Positions 1 to 12,330 of a stretch of DNA of 64,000 bases are shown here, piece by piece. The translations under genes and the position numbers were made by a program. Each line of letters starts with the position of its first letter. Positions within the stretch are counted from its first letter, which is position 1. This DNA is from Climacteris rufus (taxonomy: Eukaryota > Chordata > Aves > Passeriformes > Climacteridae), in the NCBI GenBank assembly GCA_013398175.1, contig VZRZ01001950.1:250341-314340 (forward strand), given 5' to 3'. A model generated the notes under the pieces. That model saw only the letters and a list, made by a program, of their open reading frames with translations. It ran no database searches and was not told the origin of the DNA.

Positions 1-1979
1 AAGATGTGCTCAGTAGTTTTTTATATATATATATATATTTTACTGCTGCCTTAGAAGAAACTCCTGCCAAGATATCTTACTTTTTAAGAAAATGCAATAG
101 CTTCCTTTAGTAACTCTCACTCCAGTGACATCTTCTGCTCTCACTCCCAACCTTATCCTCCCAAAACACAAAAAAAAGAGAACACAAGACATGCGGTCCT
201 TAAATAACAAAGGTCATAAGCAACTCACACTGTAAGTCCCATAGGGCCAAATCCAGGGGGCATAAATCATACATTTTGGGCCTCACATACATCACAGGGA
301 AAAGAAGGAAAGCAATTCACTTGAGGGACCATCAAGTGCACAGGAATGCGCCACATCCACAACATGAACTCACACACCCTGCTCCTTGCTGCACCTCTAG
401 ACACTGTCTGAAGACACAGCACATAAGCCTTGCTCTCAGGAGATGATCTAGAGAAAGGTCAGCAGCACTTCTGAGTCGCATCTGTGACCTGACCCATTAC
501 AGCCCAATGCTTCCTGCATCTCCCTTACCACCATATGTAAGGAATGGTCAATAGTAATAATCCATCCACCAGAGATGAGACTGCCATTACCAATGAGCCA
601 TACCTCTAACCAGATCCTCAAAAACTAAGCCTATAATCCCTTCAGTTCTTTTTGTATGACTGAACCACCTTCCTGGTTAGCAAATAAAGATTAAGAGCAT
701 TCAATTCTGCAGGGCTATGTACCAGGAGAAATAAATAAGTTGCCACTAGAGAAACTCTGACCCTTATTGAATAGTGGAGCACTATTAGGCTCATTGCTAG
801 TGTCCATAATAAATACAGTGCTCCTAAATTTAAAAGGCCCATTTAAAATATTCCTAGACACAGTGACCATTTAACAAGTTTATACTGAATAGTGTAAAAG
901 AAAACAGAACAATTTGGTTTTCAAACACCCAGCACTGATACTATTGACATTTAGCTCCCCCCCAGCCTTAACCTTATCTTCTTTGTCCTTGTCTCTCCCA
1001 TTATTCTTCCTTTCTTTGTTTACTTGATCTTACTTTTCTCATCCTGTCATTTACACAGTAACATTATTTTAACGAGTACATTTGAACAGGAACTACACCA
1101 ATTACTACATCATCCATTTTTGCTTAGCCTTTATAGAAAAAGGGTGAGGAAGGAAAGGAAAAGCTTAAACCAAATGCAATAGTTTTGAGTTCCTTGCAAA
1201 GTTCCACTGCATCTCAAGTTAAGCCTGCTCTGTGGTGAATGTATAAAATATATTCAGTGCTGTATAAGTAATGACATATCAATTAACTGTGTCACAAGGT
1301 CTAAAAATATGCAAATTACTGTACTTCAATTAGAAAAATCTACATCCTTGGAGAATATTGTAAATCAGGAAATTTGGGAGACATTAAGAGTAATCAGTGA
1401 AGGAAAGCATGCACTTTCCCCCGTATCCTATTTTTATACATACATAATGAAATAATTATAGCTACACTGTATTTATGCCTCTGCAAAAATATTAAAATCT
1501 TAAGATCTTTACAATGATAAATTTAATCCACATTACATTTGCAGACAACATTAATTATATGAAAAAGAAATCTATTATCATTCAATATAACTAAGTTGAA
1601 ACTAATTTGGACATGTAAATTAGACATACGACTTTTCCATAGTACCAGTATATTAGAAAACAGACTTTCAGAAGAGATAGATTAATTAAAGAGGTCACAT
1701 ATGTGAAAAAGGCAAGTATGTTTCATTTGATTCTATGACAAAAAAAAATATATATTGAGGAAAAAAATGTATATACGCATTTTGAGAAAAAGATTTTTAT
1801 GTTTTAACAGCAGCTCTTCAAGGATTATTTTTCTGTTAGAAATGCTAGATCATACCCAAAGCCTATCAGTGCAGGGAGTACACCTGCAAATGTGTATGGC
1901 AGTGTCAGTTTTCAAAGAATGGGTCATTCACCACTGTAGCAGCTGTGGTGATATCTTTTGTTTGAAATTCAATTTGCAT
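1..1979. other. AT-rich noncoding stretch
   Basis: No coding region, RNA gene or recognisable transposon was seen here. The only clear simple repeat is an alternating TA run at 22-38. Open frames are short and have no protein-like character. The stretch is probably intronic or intergenic. Confidence 0.6.
22..38. repeat. (TA)n microsatellite
   Basis: About eight uninterrupted TA units flanked by T runs. It is a simple repeat with no other visible role. Confidence 0.85.
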
Positions 1980-2348
1980 CTATTTCAGAGATGCCATAAG
2001 AATGCATATAAGGAGCAAGCACATGACTTGGATCTGCAGTGGCTCCATTTCCCACAAACCATTGTAGCCTTCAAAGGGCTGTACAGACCAGCAGGAGACA
2101 ATTGCCAGGACAGCTCCAGAAGAGGAGCAAAGGGCTGTCCTTGCCTGCATGCTGGAGAGCCTATTGACAAAGATGTTTGTTCTCTCTTGTTCAACATGTT
2201 TTTCCAGCTCTGAGAGTGCTGATGGTGAACACCACTTGATGAGGACCCTTGCACTGAGGCATTCAGTGTCTTTTGGGACAATGCTGAACTCCCCCAGACC
2301 TGGGTCACCTCCCAGTGAAGCTGCCACGGCTTGTTCCCCAGATGGCAA
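1980..2348 (-). other. Unexplained coding-like open stretch
   Basis: About 120 codons read without a stop on the minus strand and end at a TAG. The stretch (about 1990-2450) is visibly GC-richer than its AT-rich flanks. Codons look ordinary, with few rare residues, and the middle includes a Glu/Lys-rich helix-like part (SELEKHVEQERTN). The frame opens just after an in-frame TAA and has no ATG at its start. I see no convincing splice acceptor or donor pair and recognise no family. It could be an exon, a fragment of an old mobile element, or chance. Overlapping frames are also open, which weakens the coding case. Confidence 0.2.
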
Positions 2349-2409
2349 GTGTTAGGAGAGCCGGGTGGGAGTCTGACTGAGATGGCTGGGACACGTGGAA
2401 GGTGCACCT

Positions 2410-4993
2410 ACTCAAGCACACAGGTTCCCTTGCAGACACAATCATACAGGGCACACTCACACAAAGGCAGGCAAATTTATGCATGTATCAATTGCAACAG
2501 TGAAGTAGTCCACTATTCCAACATTAAAAGTGTGAGGTTTTAAATACCACAATTATGGTCTTGCACTTGCACTTATCTGAGGAATAGGGGCACCCAGTGG
2601 CCAGTGCAATCAATCACAGATAAACAGGCAAGATCAGGAAAAACACAAGAACAGGGCTGACTCCTCTAAGAACCTCTGACTTGGGAGCTGAGACCACCAA
2701 ACCATGACAAAAGGTGCTCAGAGTGCTGCAGTTTGTACATATCAGAGGACTACAGACCTCTAGAAGGCTCAAGGCCATGTGGACTTATTCCTGGGATTTT
2801 CTACAAGTCACTCAGGACTCAGTTCTGCTCTCAACAAAGCTGATGTGTTTTCACATCGACTTTGAGGAAAACAGAGACCTGTCCTTCAAGAAACCCATCC
2901 TAAACAGCTGTCACTGGCCTATGCACACTGTGACTATTAAAATAGTATCACACACATCTAACTCTCATCAAAATCAGAGCTATAAATGGATTTTTAAAAT
3001 GTATATAGGCCAGTTTTACTTAAGCAAAGGAGATTTCCGATAAACATGCAAATAGGAATTTAAATAGCAATTTAAAGACCACGAATTCAATTCTCATTAC
3101 TTATGCAAACTATCATGGTCTTGTCATGCTTTATTTCTCTGCCTTATCATTTTATCTATGGTATTTCCCCTCTGTCGCTGTATTTTCTTTTTTTCCTGTC
3201 ATCTACATTTTCTGGATGCATTTTTAATGTCCTCACCTCCATATTTTAACCTTCCAGGTAATACAGGATTTACAGCAGCAGACAGGGTACAGGCATTCAT
3301 ATGTAAGTAAAGGCACCTCCTGTAATTTGTGATACATAATTGCAGGAAACAGAAAACTTAAAGATATTATCAGACAAGCAGTTTATCATTTGAACCTAAG
3401 GGCATTTATAGGCTGCAAGCAGAAAACAGATAGACAGATTTACAACTGCATTTCTATATCTTAAAACTTTAAAAAACTAAGTGGTTGTTTATAGGGAATA
3501 GCTATATCTCTTTTTAAAAAAAATTTTTTAGTTCAACCTGTGTTAGATTTTTTTGCCATATTTCTGTTTGTCATTATAGTTGAGGAAAAAACCAGAATAT
3601 CCATCCTTCCTGAACTGTAGGACACCTATCAGATAAGGATCAGAACAAATTCTAAAAAAAAACCCTCACGAGTTATGATTAACTGTACGTAAAAAGAGGA
3701 CAGGCAAGGGGAAAAAATACAAGGAAGAGAAAACCATAATCACCAACTACCATTCCTATGGGAAGGGAAGGGAAGGGGAGAAAAAAAACAAAGAAAAAGA
3801 GCAGAACAAATGAGAGACAGAAGTATATGCTGTAAATATAGCATACATTTTATTACCGCCTATGTGCTGCTACATCCCAAGACCTTGCAATTTAGTTGCC
3901 TATTATTTGCCTTTAAACATTAGCAAAAGAGATCTACCATTTTTGAAAGGTAATTATACTGTAATGCAGATGGCAGTAAAACAATTACACAAGATAAGCC
4001 CTTGCAATGATCTTTACAAAGCAAACCAAAAGTAGTACTGAATCATAAAAGACCCAACGTGGAGAAGGCTGCATTGCAGCACTACCGCTCCTGCTCTGCT
4101 GCGAGCTCCTCTGCAAAAGTGGCAGCACAGTATTGCAAACAGCAGAAGAAGCAGACACAGTGAAGGTTAAGCACTACCTAAATTTAAAGGATTCTTAATC
4201 CCAGACTAATCCTTTACAGTCTCTATTTGGTGTAGATCCTAAAATACTCCAAGTGCTACAGAAATGCTTGTTTGGATGGTTTTTTTCCTCCAGTACAGAG
4301 TTTAACTTTTACACCCTCCTGCTATCCACAAGCTCTGTTGGCACACAGTCTTTTTAACAGGATTCTTCCTGCCTCCTGAAAGCTGTTGAGACACAGTGAA
4401 TGCAACTGTTGAAGAATCATTAATTGCTATTAATAGACGTCTCTGGAGATGAAATGAACTATAACAAGTAGTTTGTTTGACTGTCACATCAATGCATCTG
4501 GTATTTTTATGACTTGTTAGTGACTCAGTGGAGATTTCAGATGGCAAAAGGTGCCCCACCAACCCATATTGATTGAGATTGCCAGTTCCAAACAGATCCT
4601 TCTTCTTTTAAACTTTGACCAGCCATTCAACAAATCAGGGCATTCACCAGCGATACATTACAGATAGGAGCTAGCATCAGACATGCACAGAAAAGAGGAC
4701 ACACAGGAGACAGGATCTGATCTTTGCTATTTTCCAGTGCATAAGATAACATCCTGTCATCTACCTTTTGCAGGTCATTTTTATCAAGTTGCAGGCCAAA
4801 ATGAAATTTGACCTCCATTTTCCAGCTAGCCTGGAGATGATAAATTTAATGCACACAGTGTAAAAAAATGGGACTCTACTAGGGAAAAGTTGAATTGGTG
4901 AGAATTACTAGTGGTAAAGTTTCTGCCCCTGTATTTTTCATTTCATTTTTCCCCTACAGTTTTTGTCATCCTTTTCCTGTACTTTTCTTCCTC
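2410..4993. other. AT-rich noncoding stretch
   Basis: No gene or transposon is recognised. A short purine run built of GGGAA units followed by an A run sits near 3757-3788. On the minus strand, 4765-4830 has an AG/GT-bounded 66-bp open stretch; it is treated as a weak exon candidate in the findings. Confidence 0.5.
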
Positions 4994-5066
4994 TTTCACT
5001 GTGCTCTGACCAGGAAGGATAACATTTCACTGTGCTCTGACTTTTCTACCAGGAAGGATAACATTT
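4994..5066. repeat. Imperfect tandem duplication, ~31-40 bp unit
   Basis: Two adjacent copies share TTTCACTGTGCTCTGAC followed by CAGGAAGGATAACA. The first copy is 4994-5024. The second is 5025-5066 and carries about 8-9 extra bases (a TTTTCTAC segment) between the two shared blocks. This is a local duplication, probably by slippage or short-patch repair, with later change in one copy. No coding role is visible. Confidence 0.85.
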
Positions 5067-6430
5067 ACTGCAGCCATGCCCTGGTCACTACAAGCATTCT
5101 TCTCCTTTTGGATAATTAAGAGTGCAGGGCAGCAGGGGGCCAAGTCTGCAACCTAACCCAAAGCAGTCAAAGAGACTACTTTTATGTTTCAAGAGAGGCT
5201 AAGCCAGGGTAAAACCAGCAGATACTTATGTAGAGCTTTATAGCACTACACTTGCATTATTTCTGTATTTCCCTAGGAAAAACATGAAAACAAAATGTAT
5301 GCAAAATTATGCCCACTGAGGAAATCTCCTAAGCCCACAAGTACCTGTACTCACAACATCACGGCTTGGGCTTTAACCTCTTCAGAGCAATCTACTTTCC
5401 ATTATGGGTTAGTAGAGAAAAGGTCCCTGGCCAGAAGTGTTGGCTACAATCATGGCCAGAAAATAAAAACTTCATCAGTTTGCAATAGATTGTTTAAAAC
5501 CTTGACTAGCCTTCCAACATAGGCTGTTCCTCTTTGCCAGCAGACTGTGAGTCTTTAGGCTGACAGTTCTCTCCCATTAATTGCTTTGATGAAGGAAAGA
5601 AATGAAGACTAATGGTGGACCTGCTGGGCCCCTCCACCTGGCTGCAGTTTCCATGCACAGTCAGCTGTCCTAGAAAATCTTCCGATTATCTTGGATATCT
5701 CTCTCCATGCTATTTGAAAATAGTGACTTACTGCCAATGTAAATCTGATATTCCCTTGCTTAAGAAAATGTGGTTTTATTATTAAAGCAAGATGCCTCAC
5801 TGGAGAAAATTTAGCACCACAGAGAACAGCAATGGATATATTTCATTATTATTATTGTATACAGGGTGCACTGGTTGTAAGAGGAACATCTGTGCTCCTA
5901 ATTTTATTATAACTTCCCGTATTTACGATATCCAGTGAGGCAAGCAGCATGTGTGCATCTGGAAGACGGGGACAAGAATGGATACACAACAAACTTCTGA
6001 AACTCTGCACAGCTCCACCTATTTCTCTGTGACAGAGAAGGAGTAGCTACACACAATGGGACCATAAAAACCTTATGGAAACCACAGATGAACTCACTGT
6101 GCCAAAGACCCTGCATTTCCAATGGTCTGCCCCTCTGGAATTCACCCTCAGTGAAGAGATGAGATTGAGCACAAATACTAAAACTATCAGACTGCAATTC
6201 AAAGCTGGCAGTGGATCTTCTACACTACTAAGTGCTGAACAGTAGAACGGCCCCAGGAGTGTAATCCTGAATTAAACTACACAAATTCAAGTACCCATAA
6301 GCAAAAGATGTATAACTGAAGCAGAGGGAATTAGAACCAGTTCCCTCTCTTGAAGGAACCATATGCTTTACAGGCATATTGTAGTAACTCTCTACCATGG
6401 TGACAGATGCCTTAGTGACTCCTGTAACTG
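5067..6430. other. Noncoding stretch, nothing recognised
   Basis: Several short open frames occur on both strands, but none has protein-like composition, splice context or a recognisable motif. No repeat family was identified. Confidence 0.5.
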
Positions 6431-7048
6431 GTGACAATGACAGTGATAAAGGTATGCTACTTTCATCCCACTGGACTGACATACATTATCTTTGAATCTC
6501 ACAATCTAGAAAAAGGGGAAAAAGTTGGATACCGTATCTGTGACACGCAAATATATAAAGGGAAATGCCATCCATGGAAAAAGAACAACATTAAAAAAAA
6601 TCTTTTCCCACTACCACAGAAAAATGAGGAGTTATTCTGGGAGGGAGGGGGGAAAAAATCCTGTAAATACTGTTTTAACAAGTCCTTGTGGTTGGCCTGT
6701 CCCTCCATGTCGTGCCCAGAAATGTATCATACAGCTGTTTGCACACCCACTGATCTGAAGCAATTCCTCTCCTCGCACATCCCAAAGGAGGCAAGGCAGG
6801 TCAGAAAATTTTACATTTCAGACAGCAGCTGGAGTACGTTTTCTCACAAGTACACACTCCATTTATCTGCCAATGAATCCTGCAGCCTGTGTGCTTCCCA
6901 GGCACACTCCTGGCTCCTGTCTAATACTCATCCAAAGGATGCCCAGGAGCTGGGGTGGATAGAGAGGAGGGGAACGGTTGGCCAGGCTCCTATCCAAATC
7001 CTTGCAGCATCTCCTTTAGCCACTGTCAGAAGCAGTCTATTGGACTAG
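6431..7048 (+). other. Long open frame without recognised product
   Basis: This 205-codon ATG-to-stop frame is the longest in the window. It crosses A-runs and a G-run typical of noncoding DNA. Its 3' quarter overlaps sequence that resembles the tail of an ancient CR1-type retroposon. The predicted peptide is rich in Ser, Cys, Lys and His and has no recognisable motif. I think it is a chance open frame, but I list it because of its length. Confidence 0.1.
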
Positions 7049-7095
7049 GCAGCCCATGTATTTGACCTCATAGAGCATTTCTTGTGCTCTTACGT
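6950..7095 (+). mobile_element. Ancient CR1-like retroposon 3' tail (probable)
   Basis: The stretch reads CTCCTTTAGCCACTGTCAGA, then TATTGGACTAGGCAG, then GCATTTCTTGTGCTCTTACG. This matches the general form of old amniote CR1/L3-type 3' ends, which I know as 'cactgtcagag..ggactagatgga..ttcttatgttctta'. The copy is diverged and I recognise it by pattern only. The plus orientation is inferred from the tail being at the right end. Confidence 0.4.
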
Positions 7096-7304
7096 AGTAC
7101 ACAAACTTCCCCAGGGAAACTCCCACTGGGTCTTCTAACATAAACACTACACTCACAGGAATATCTTGCAGTCACATATTCCAGCCTGCAACCTGATTTT
7201 CAAAATATAACTGACTGAGAGCTGCAATCATTCAGATAAAACAGCAGCCAAAGAAGAAGTAGAGCCATATTAAAACACAAGATTAACTGAGCAAGTGGAG
7301 TAAA

Positions 7305-7643
7305 TGTTGCCCTATTTTACTGTTAAAAATAGCTAGCTCTCTGCTAGATAGTTTTTCAAGGACTAGTGTTTTGTAAACATAGCTATGTTATTGTAGAATT
7401 ATCTTGTTATTGCATTCCTTTCCCATGGACACAGATCCTTTGATGGACATTTCTTTTGACCACTGTAGTTAAAGATGGAAGTGTTAATTTTCTCCAATGA
7501 ACAGTGATTTCTAAAAGTGTATGTAAGAATTAAAAAAAGGTGGGTTCCCCCCCTTCCTTCCTTTGCTCTGAACGTGAACACAGCTGGCTCCGTCTCCTTT
7601 CTTCAGCATCTCCTTATTCCCGCGGTGGTAAGCGTAATAATAG
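7305..7643 (+). mobile_element. Solo LTR, family A, copy 1
   Basis: A solo retroviral long terminal repeat of about 339 bp. It starts TGTTGCCC and ends near GCGTAATAATAG. The target duplication AGTAAA (7299-7304 and 7644-7649) is perfect and extends to GAGTAAA, so the exact 3' end is uncertain by a base or two. It shares almost its whole length with the copies at 13022 and 28386, at roughly 90% identity to the latter by eye. The promoter-like TATGTAAG at 7520-7527 sets the plus orientation. No internal retroviral sequence flanks it, so it arose by LTR-LTR recombination. A 6-bp duplication fits an ERVK-like (class II) element. Confidence 0.85.
7520..7527 (+). promoter_or_regulatory. TATA-like box of LTR family A copy 1
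   Basis: TATGTAAG sits where the other family-A LTRs have TATATAAG (13233) or TATGTAAG (28600). It would be the U3 core promoter of the element. The G in place of A probably weakens it. Confidence 0.5.
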
Positions 7644-7649
7644 AGTAAA

Positions 7650-9407
7650 CTCTGCCCTAGGTGAAGGCATCAGGACTGCTGAAAAGAGGGAGGAGAGCAT
7701 CCAGGCAAGGACCAAGGCCAAGCCCTTGTCTGCTGCTGCGCTGACACCTCTGTGGTGAGGTCCATAGGGTTACCCCACTGCAGTAAGAAGGAGACTCTGA
7801 CAGCAACTGTTCATTCCTTTGGAAATAAAAAGGGAAAGAACACTGCACACTGGAAGAGAAAGGGGGAAATCAAGAAATTAAGAGGCAATGTACATGAAAG
7901 GAGAGTTTGTAATAAAGCTGTATGGCTCAAACTGTGCCTTTGCTGCCAGTGAAGGTCCCACAGTGCTGAGGATGAAGTGGGAACAAGGTCCCCCAGAGGA
8001 ACACGGGGTCTCTATGAGGTGAATGATCCCTGACCAGCACGGCTGTGCAGGTAAGGGCTGTGGCACAGAGTAGTCATGCTGCCAGAGCTGTGCTTCTGCA
8101 GGGCTGCTCCGTCTGCAGGGACAGGCAGGCACTGCTGTAATAAGCTATCTTGTCAAAAAGCGCCGTTTTGCCAGGACAAGCTATTTCCAGCAGTCCACCC
8201 AGGACTGCTTTGCTATTGCAGTGTGTGGGTATAGCTGTATCAGCAGCCTGCTCCTAATGGAGACAGAGCTTCAAGGCTGCTTTCCACAGGGAAAAGGGCA
8301 GAAGAGAGGGCAGCCGTCTTGCCACTTCACCTTCTCGTACTCTTGGACCCAGTAATGCAAAGGAACCAGTTTCCCAGTCATTTTCTGATGTTTCTGGCAG
8401 AAACAGGTCATACTAGGCCATATGGCTATGCAGACACATGGATCAGGATTTCAGGCATTCTCTGACACAGAAAGAGAGAGCAAAAACTGTCGGTACAACA
8501 TTTAATATATCCGTGGAACTGGATGGTGCAGGATATTGCTCAGGAAAAACCAACCCAGTAAGATGGAAAACTGATGTCTTTCAATACAGGTTGATTTGAG
8601 GAGAATCACAGAGGGCAAATCAGAACTACAGCATTGTTCTGAAGCTGCAAAGAAGAAAGACTGGAGAATTACAAAGCTGCTGGCCTTGACCACTGCTGGT
8701 AAAAATCTACCATTGCAGAGAAGGAAAGACTGTTCCTCTGTAATTGTTTCCATTTGTCTATATATTTTGAGGTTTTTTAAAAACAATGCATTCTAGGTAT
8801 GTGCTGTACTGTAAGCTTTACTAATAGCAACTCCATAGATCTAAAAAGCTGCATTCAGCAGGTAGAAGTACAGTATGTCAAACACCTTTTCTCATGCAGA
8901 CTTACTCAATCATCTGCCTTATACAGCCCTACAATCCAACTGCAACAGACCAGATGAAGATAAAATTAGCCATGATCTCTGTATTGTAAGATCCATGAGA
9001 AGCCTGCTATCATCACAGAACAGCTGGAACAATTTGAGGCTAAGCATTTCAACAACAGACTACAGCCTTGCTTGTATCAGGATTTTCCAATGCAGACTAG
9101 ATCAAAACCTCCTGATCTGGATATTTAAAAAATATTTCTGAACAGAGAGGTTGCAAATTTAGCTTCCTGCACCCATGAAAAAAAGTAAAGAGATACATTA
9201 TTCCATATCCTTTACCCTCCATGGTCTTTATGGAGAAATCTCCAACAAGTTGAAATGTTAATCTACAGAAAAAGGAGTATTTTGAGACAGAAATGGAAAG
9301 AAAAGCAGGTTAACACCTCCTTTCGAATTTTTACAGATAATGCAGATGCTAATACCATACTTAAAAATTCCAAGCATTTCTAGTGTTTAAAAAAACACCA
9401 TTTTTTT
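7650..9407. other. Noncoding stretch, nothing recognised
   Basis: Roughly 7.9-8.35 kb is somewhat GC-richer than its surroundings, but no gene is seen. A short perfect inverted repeat (AGCAGTCC, 5-base loop, GGACTGCT) lies at about 8187-8207. Stems of this size are expected by chance in a window this long. Confidence 0.5.
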
Positions 9408-9473
9408 CACCTGGCAGTATTTTGCAGGTAACAAAGGTCATCAGCTGAACCCCTGCAAAATGCTGCCCAGGTG
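9408..9473 (+). ncRNA. Pre-miRNA-like hairpin (candidate)
   Basis: The 5' arm (9408-9428, starts CACCTGGCAGTATTTTGC) pairs with the 3' arm (9452-9473, ends AAAATGCTGCCCAGGTG). About 21 consecutive pairs form, with one G-U wobble and one bulged C in the 3' arm, around a 23-base loop (9429-9451). A stem this long is far outside chance expectation for 64 kb. Arm length, loop size and total length (66 nt) fit a microRNA precursor. It could instead be a very short inverted-repeat element, and the opposite strand folds as well. I cannot match it to a named miRNA from memory with confidence. Confidence 0.45.
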
Positions 9474-11575
9474 GCACTGAGCAGACTGAGCTGTTCCTAT
9501 CAGGATCAGATTGTCATTGCCCCAGAGAAGCTGTGGTGCAGGGGCTTCTGCTGGCGTCCCAGACAGCCCCCACAGATGCTTTTTTAACAAAAGACTCACG
9601 GGGTCAGGAAAAATCCCCAGGAAATTGTGAGCTTGGCTCCTAGAAGGGCACTAAGACAACTTTGTAAAAGCAGAATTGAGTAAGATCAAGACTTAAGAGA
9701 GATATAGCAGGAAACAACAGACTGATCCTGCTGGGGGCTAAAGTGCCCTCTAAACTTAACAACTTCCAAAGGATTGGCACCTTCCGAGAAGGGCATCACT
9801 TCACAAGATCAACCTCCTCGGCAGGATTTGTGGGTGCTACTATTCTCAGCACTCTCACAGCTTCATGTATAATTTTGTGTAAGTACATTAACCTTGTTGT
9901 GGCTGAATTCACCCTCTGTGATTTTCCCTCCCTCTCCCTCAAAATTCTTTCTGATCTTTGGAAAAGTCAATATGGGTTGTAAGATATCTCATTATCACTG
10001 GATGAAAAATGGAGGGCACGATTCTGCCATCCTTCCTCGTTCAAGCAACCCCAGTGCTTTCAGCTGTGTTAGTAAATGCTACTGGCCATGAATAAAATGC
10101 TATAAGGTAGGACCTTTAGCAGAGGGAAAAAAGGATACTAAATGTCAATGCTAGAAACTTCCCACATCTTAAAGAAGCAAGAAATATTTAAAAATTTAAT
10201 TATGCATTGAGTACACAATTCTTAAAAATATCTAGAAGTCACATTCCCATTAAAATACTGCATCACACACACACAGAGACAAAAAAAATTGAGCTCTGTT
10301 AAAAAGAATGCTCTTCAGGCAATAAAATCAAGGCTCCAGCATTAGGCAATGAAAGAATTATGGTTGCTGATGCAAACTTAATTTGGTATCCTTTGCGTAT
10401 ACATTATCATACACTCTAATTTTGTTAACATTTTTTTAAGTGCACTTCTCCTTCACAGCACAGGATGGATGGTGTTGAATTAATAAAGTAAGTATTCAAT
10501 ATTTTGTCTTACCATTGTTCAGAGTATGGCCTTACAGCTTGTTTCTTGCTAACCATTCAAATAGTGCTCTGAAGACAAAATTATTAATTTCCTTATGGGC
10601 TTTTCTATAGCACTCATCACTAAAATAAGTGAGGGTTTCACAGACACTTCACTAATCTTCACCAAATCCCTGAGAGTTGAGGGAACTATTATTCTGCTTT
10701 ATACATGGGGAGCTTAGGCACAGATAAATTAAAACCAGACGTACCCACTAATTTAGGAAAGTCTGCCTTAAGATGTCCAGGCCATGATTTTTCAGAATCT
10801 TTAACATTATGCAGTGCTTTGTACCTTCAAAGAGTGAGTCTCACTGCTTTCAGTCACAGCTATGCTCTTCTGCAAAACAAGCCCTAGGGCTGAAGTTGGC
10901 CTTCCAGAAAAAAAGTAAAACATGCAATTAGTGCACATCTTAAAAAGTCTGATTTAAGGGGCTTAGCATCTCAGAGAAAGCTGTGACAGAAGGAGATGCA
11001 GAACCCAGTTCCAACAGAACCCAATTCCAGAGGCCCAGTCACTAGACAGAAGGCTGACCAGCTCTATACTACTGTTATCACTGTCATTCACCACCAACTT
11101 CTTGTACCTCTTTCAAGGGACAACAGTCCCATTCACAGCAGTCCTGGCTTGTCCACCTACCTTTATCTGCCCTACACAACTAATGATGCTTAAATCCTGG
11201 GGGAACAACATGGCAGTATGGGTGCAAGACTATTACAATGTGTAAGGGCCTAATGAATAAGGCATTAATAAGTTTGATCCCCCTATTTTTTAATAGTTCT
11301 AAAGCTTATTGTTTTATTGCAGATTTGTACATACATTTTTCTTTAGCTTTCCCCCAAAAAGCAGAAAACACCAGAACTGTAGCATCAGGTGGCTATCCTC
11401 CCACTTACTAAATGCAGGTTTTAAATTCTACCACTTAAATTTGTGCATCTTGTAGAGTAACTGACAGCAATAATATATTAACCTCACTGATGTGGACAAA
11501 CACTTGAAAAGAGATGACAAATACTCTTACCAGGAGAATTTAGAGGTATTTGGGAACAGTGAAAGACAGATGAGT
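9474..11575. other. AT-rich noncoding stretch
   Basis: No gene or transposon is recognised. A short CA run is present near 10266-10275. Open frames are short and not protein-like. Confidence 0.5.
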
Positions 11576-11579
11576 ATGA

Positions 11580-12330
11580 CTTCCCAGTTTACATTTCTTA
11601 TGATTCTCAAAGCGATCCCAGTCTCCTTGCTAGGACTAACCCCTCTCTTCATCCTCACTCTCCAACCCCCAATCTTTCTACATCCAGTTAACTGTCTTTT
11701 CCCTTCCCTCCCTTACTCATCCTTTTTACCTCACCGAACCCTGTTATGTGCTCCCAAGCCACTGCATGATCTCTCTCCTCTCTCTCTTATAACACTTATC
11801 CCAGTCACAGAATCTCCCCATTCCAGCCTCTCACACATTCCTCTCCCATGCTTTATAACATGTACAGAAAACCTCATTCCTCGCATCAGGACCTCATCTA
11901 AATGATCTTTTTCCTTTCTCCAGTTTCCTTTTCCAGACGGTTCCAGTCCTGCACAATCCTTCTACAGAAAATGTAGTTACCTATTTATCCGCACAGCCCT
12001 GATGGACTATCAATTCCAGTTTCAGGTATAACTTTTTTTTTTAGATACAGGATTTGCTGTTCTTGCCCAACACCACCAACTATTAGTCTTACTCCTCCAA
12101 TTGTTTTTTAGGCTCTTCATCAAGTCAGTCCGAGCATCATTCTCCAACTCTGTATTACATTTCTCTCTTTTTCATTCCAGCCCCATTCTGCCCAATTCCC
12201 TGGCCAATTACCCATCTTCACATCTCTTCCTCCAGCCATTTACTGAGGTCTAATTTTCCCCTCTTTTGCACTTCCATCAGTTTTATTTTTTGCATTACCT
12301 CACACAGCCAACTTGTCTCTTTTCAGCTTG
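11580..12330. repeat. Long pyrimidine-rich, G-poor tract
   Basis: About 750 bp in which the plus strand is dominated by C and T (CTCTCTCCT, CCCTTCCCTCCC and similar) and guanine is scarce. There is no fixed repeat unit. A 137-codon plus frame ending at 11905 is a by-product of the composition. Such strand-asymmetric tracts can form triplex DNA or derive from decayed simple repeats. A mitochondrial insert was considered because of the C-rich strand, but no mitochondrial gene is recognisable. Confidence 0.5.

Noticed and set aside
6431..7048. 205-codon plus frame as a real gene
   Set aside because: It crosses homopolymer runs and an old retroposon tail and has no motif, splice context or natural composition.
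11580..12330. Nuclear mitochondrial insert
   Set aside because: The C-rich, G-poor strand resembles mitochondrial bias, but no mitochondrial protein, tRNA or rRNA segment is readable in any frame.
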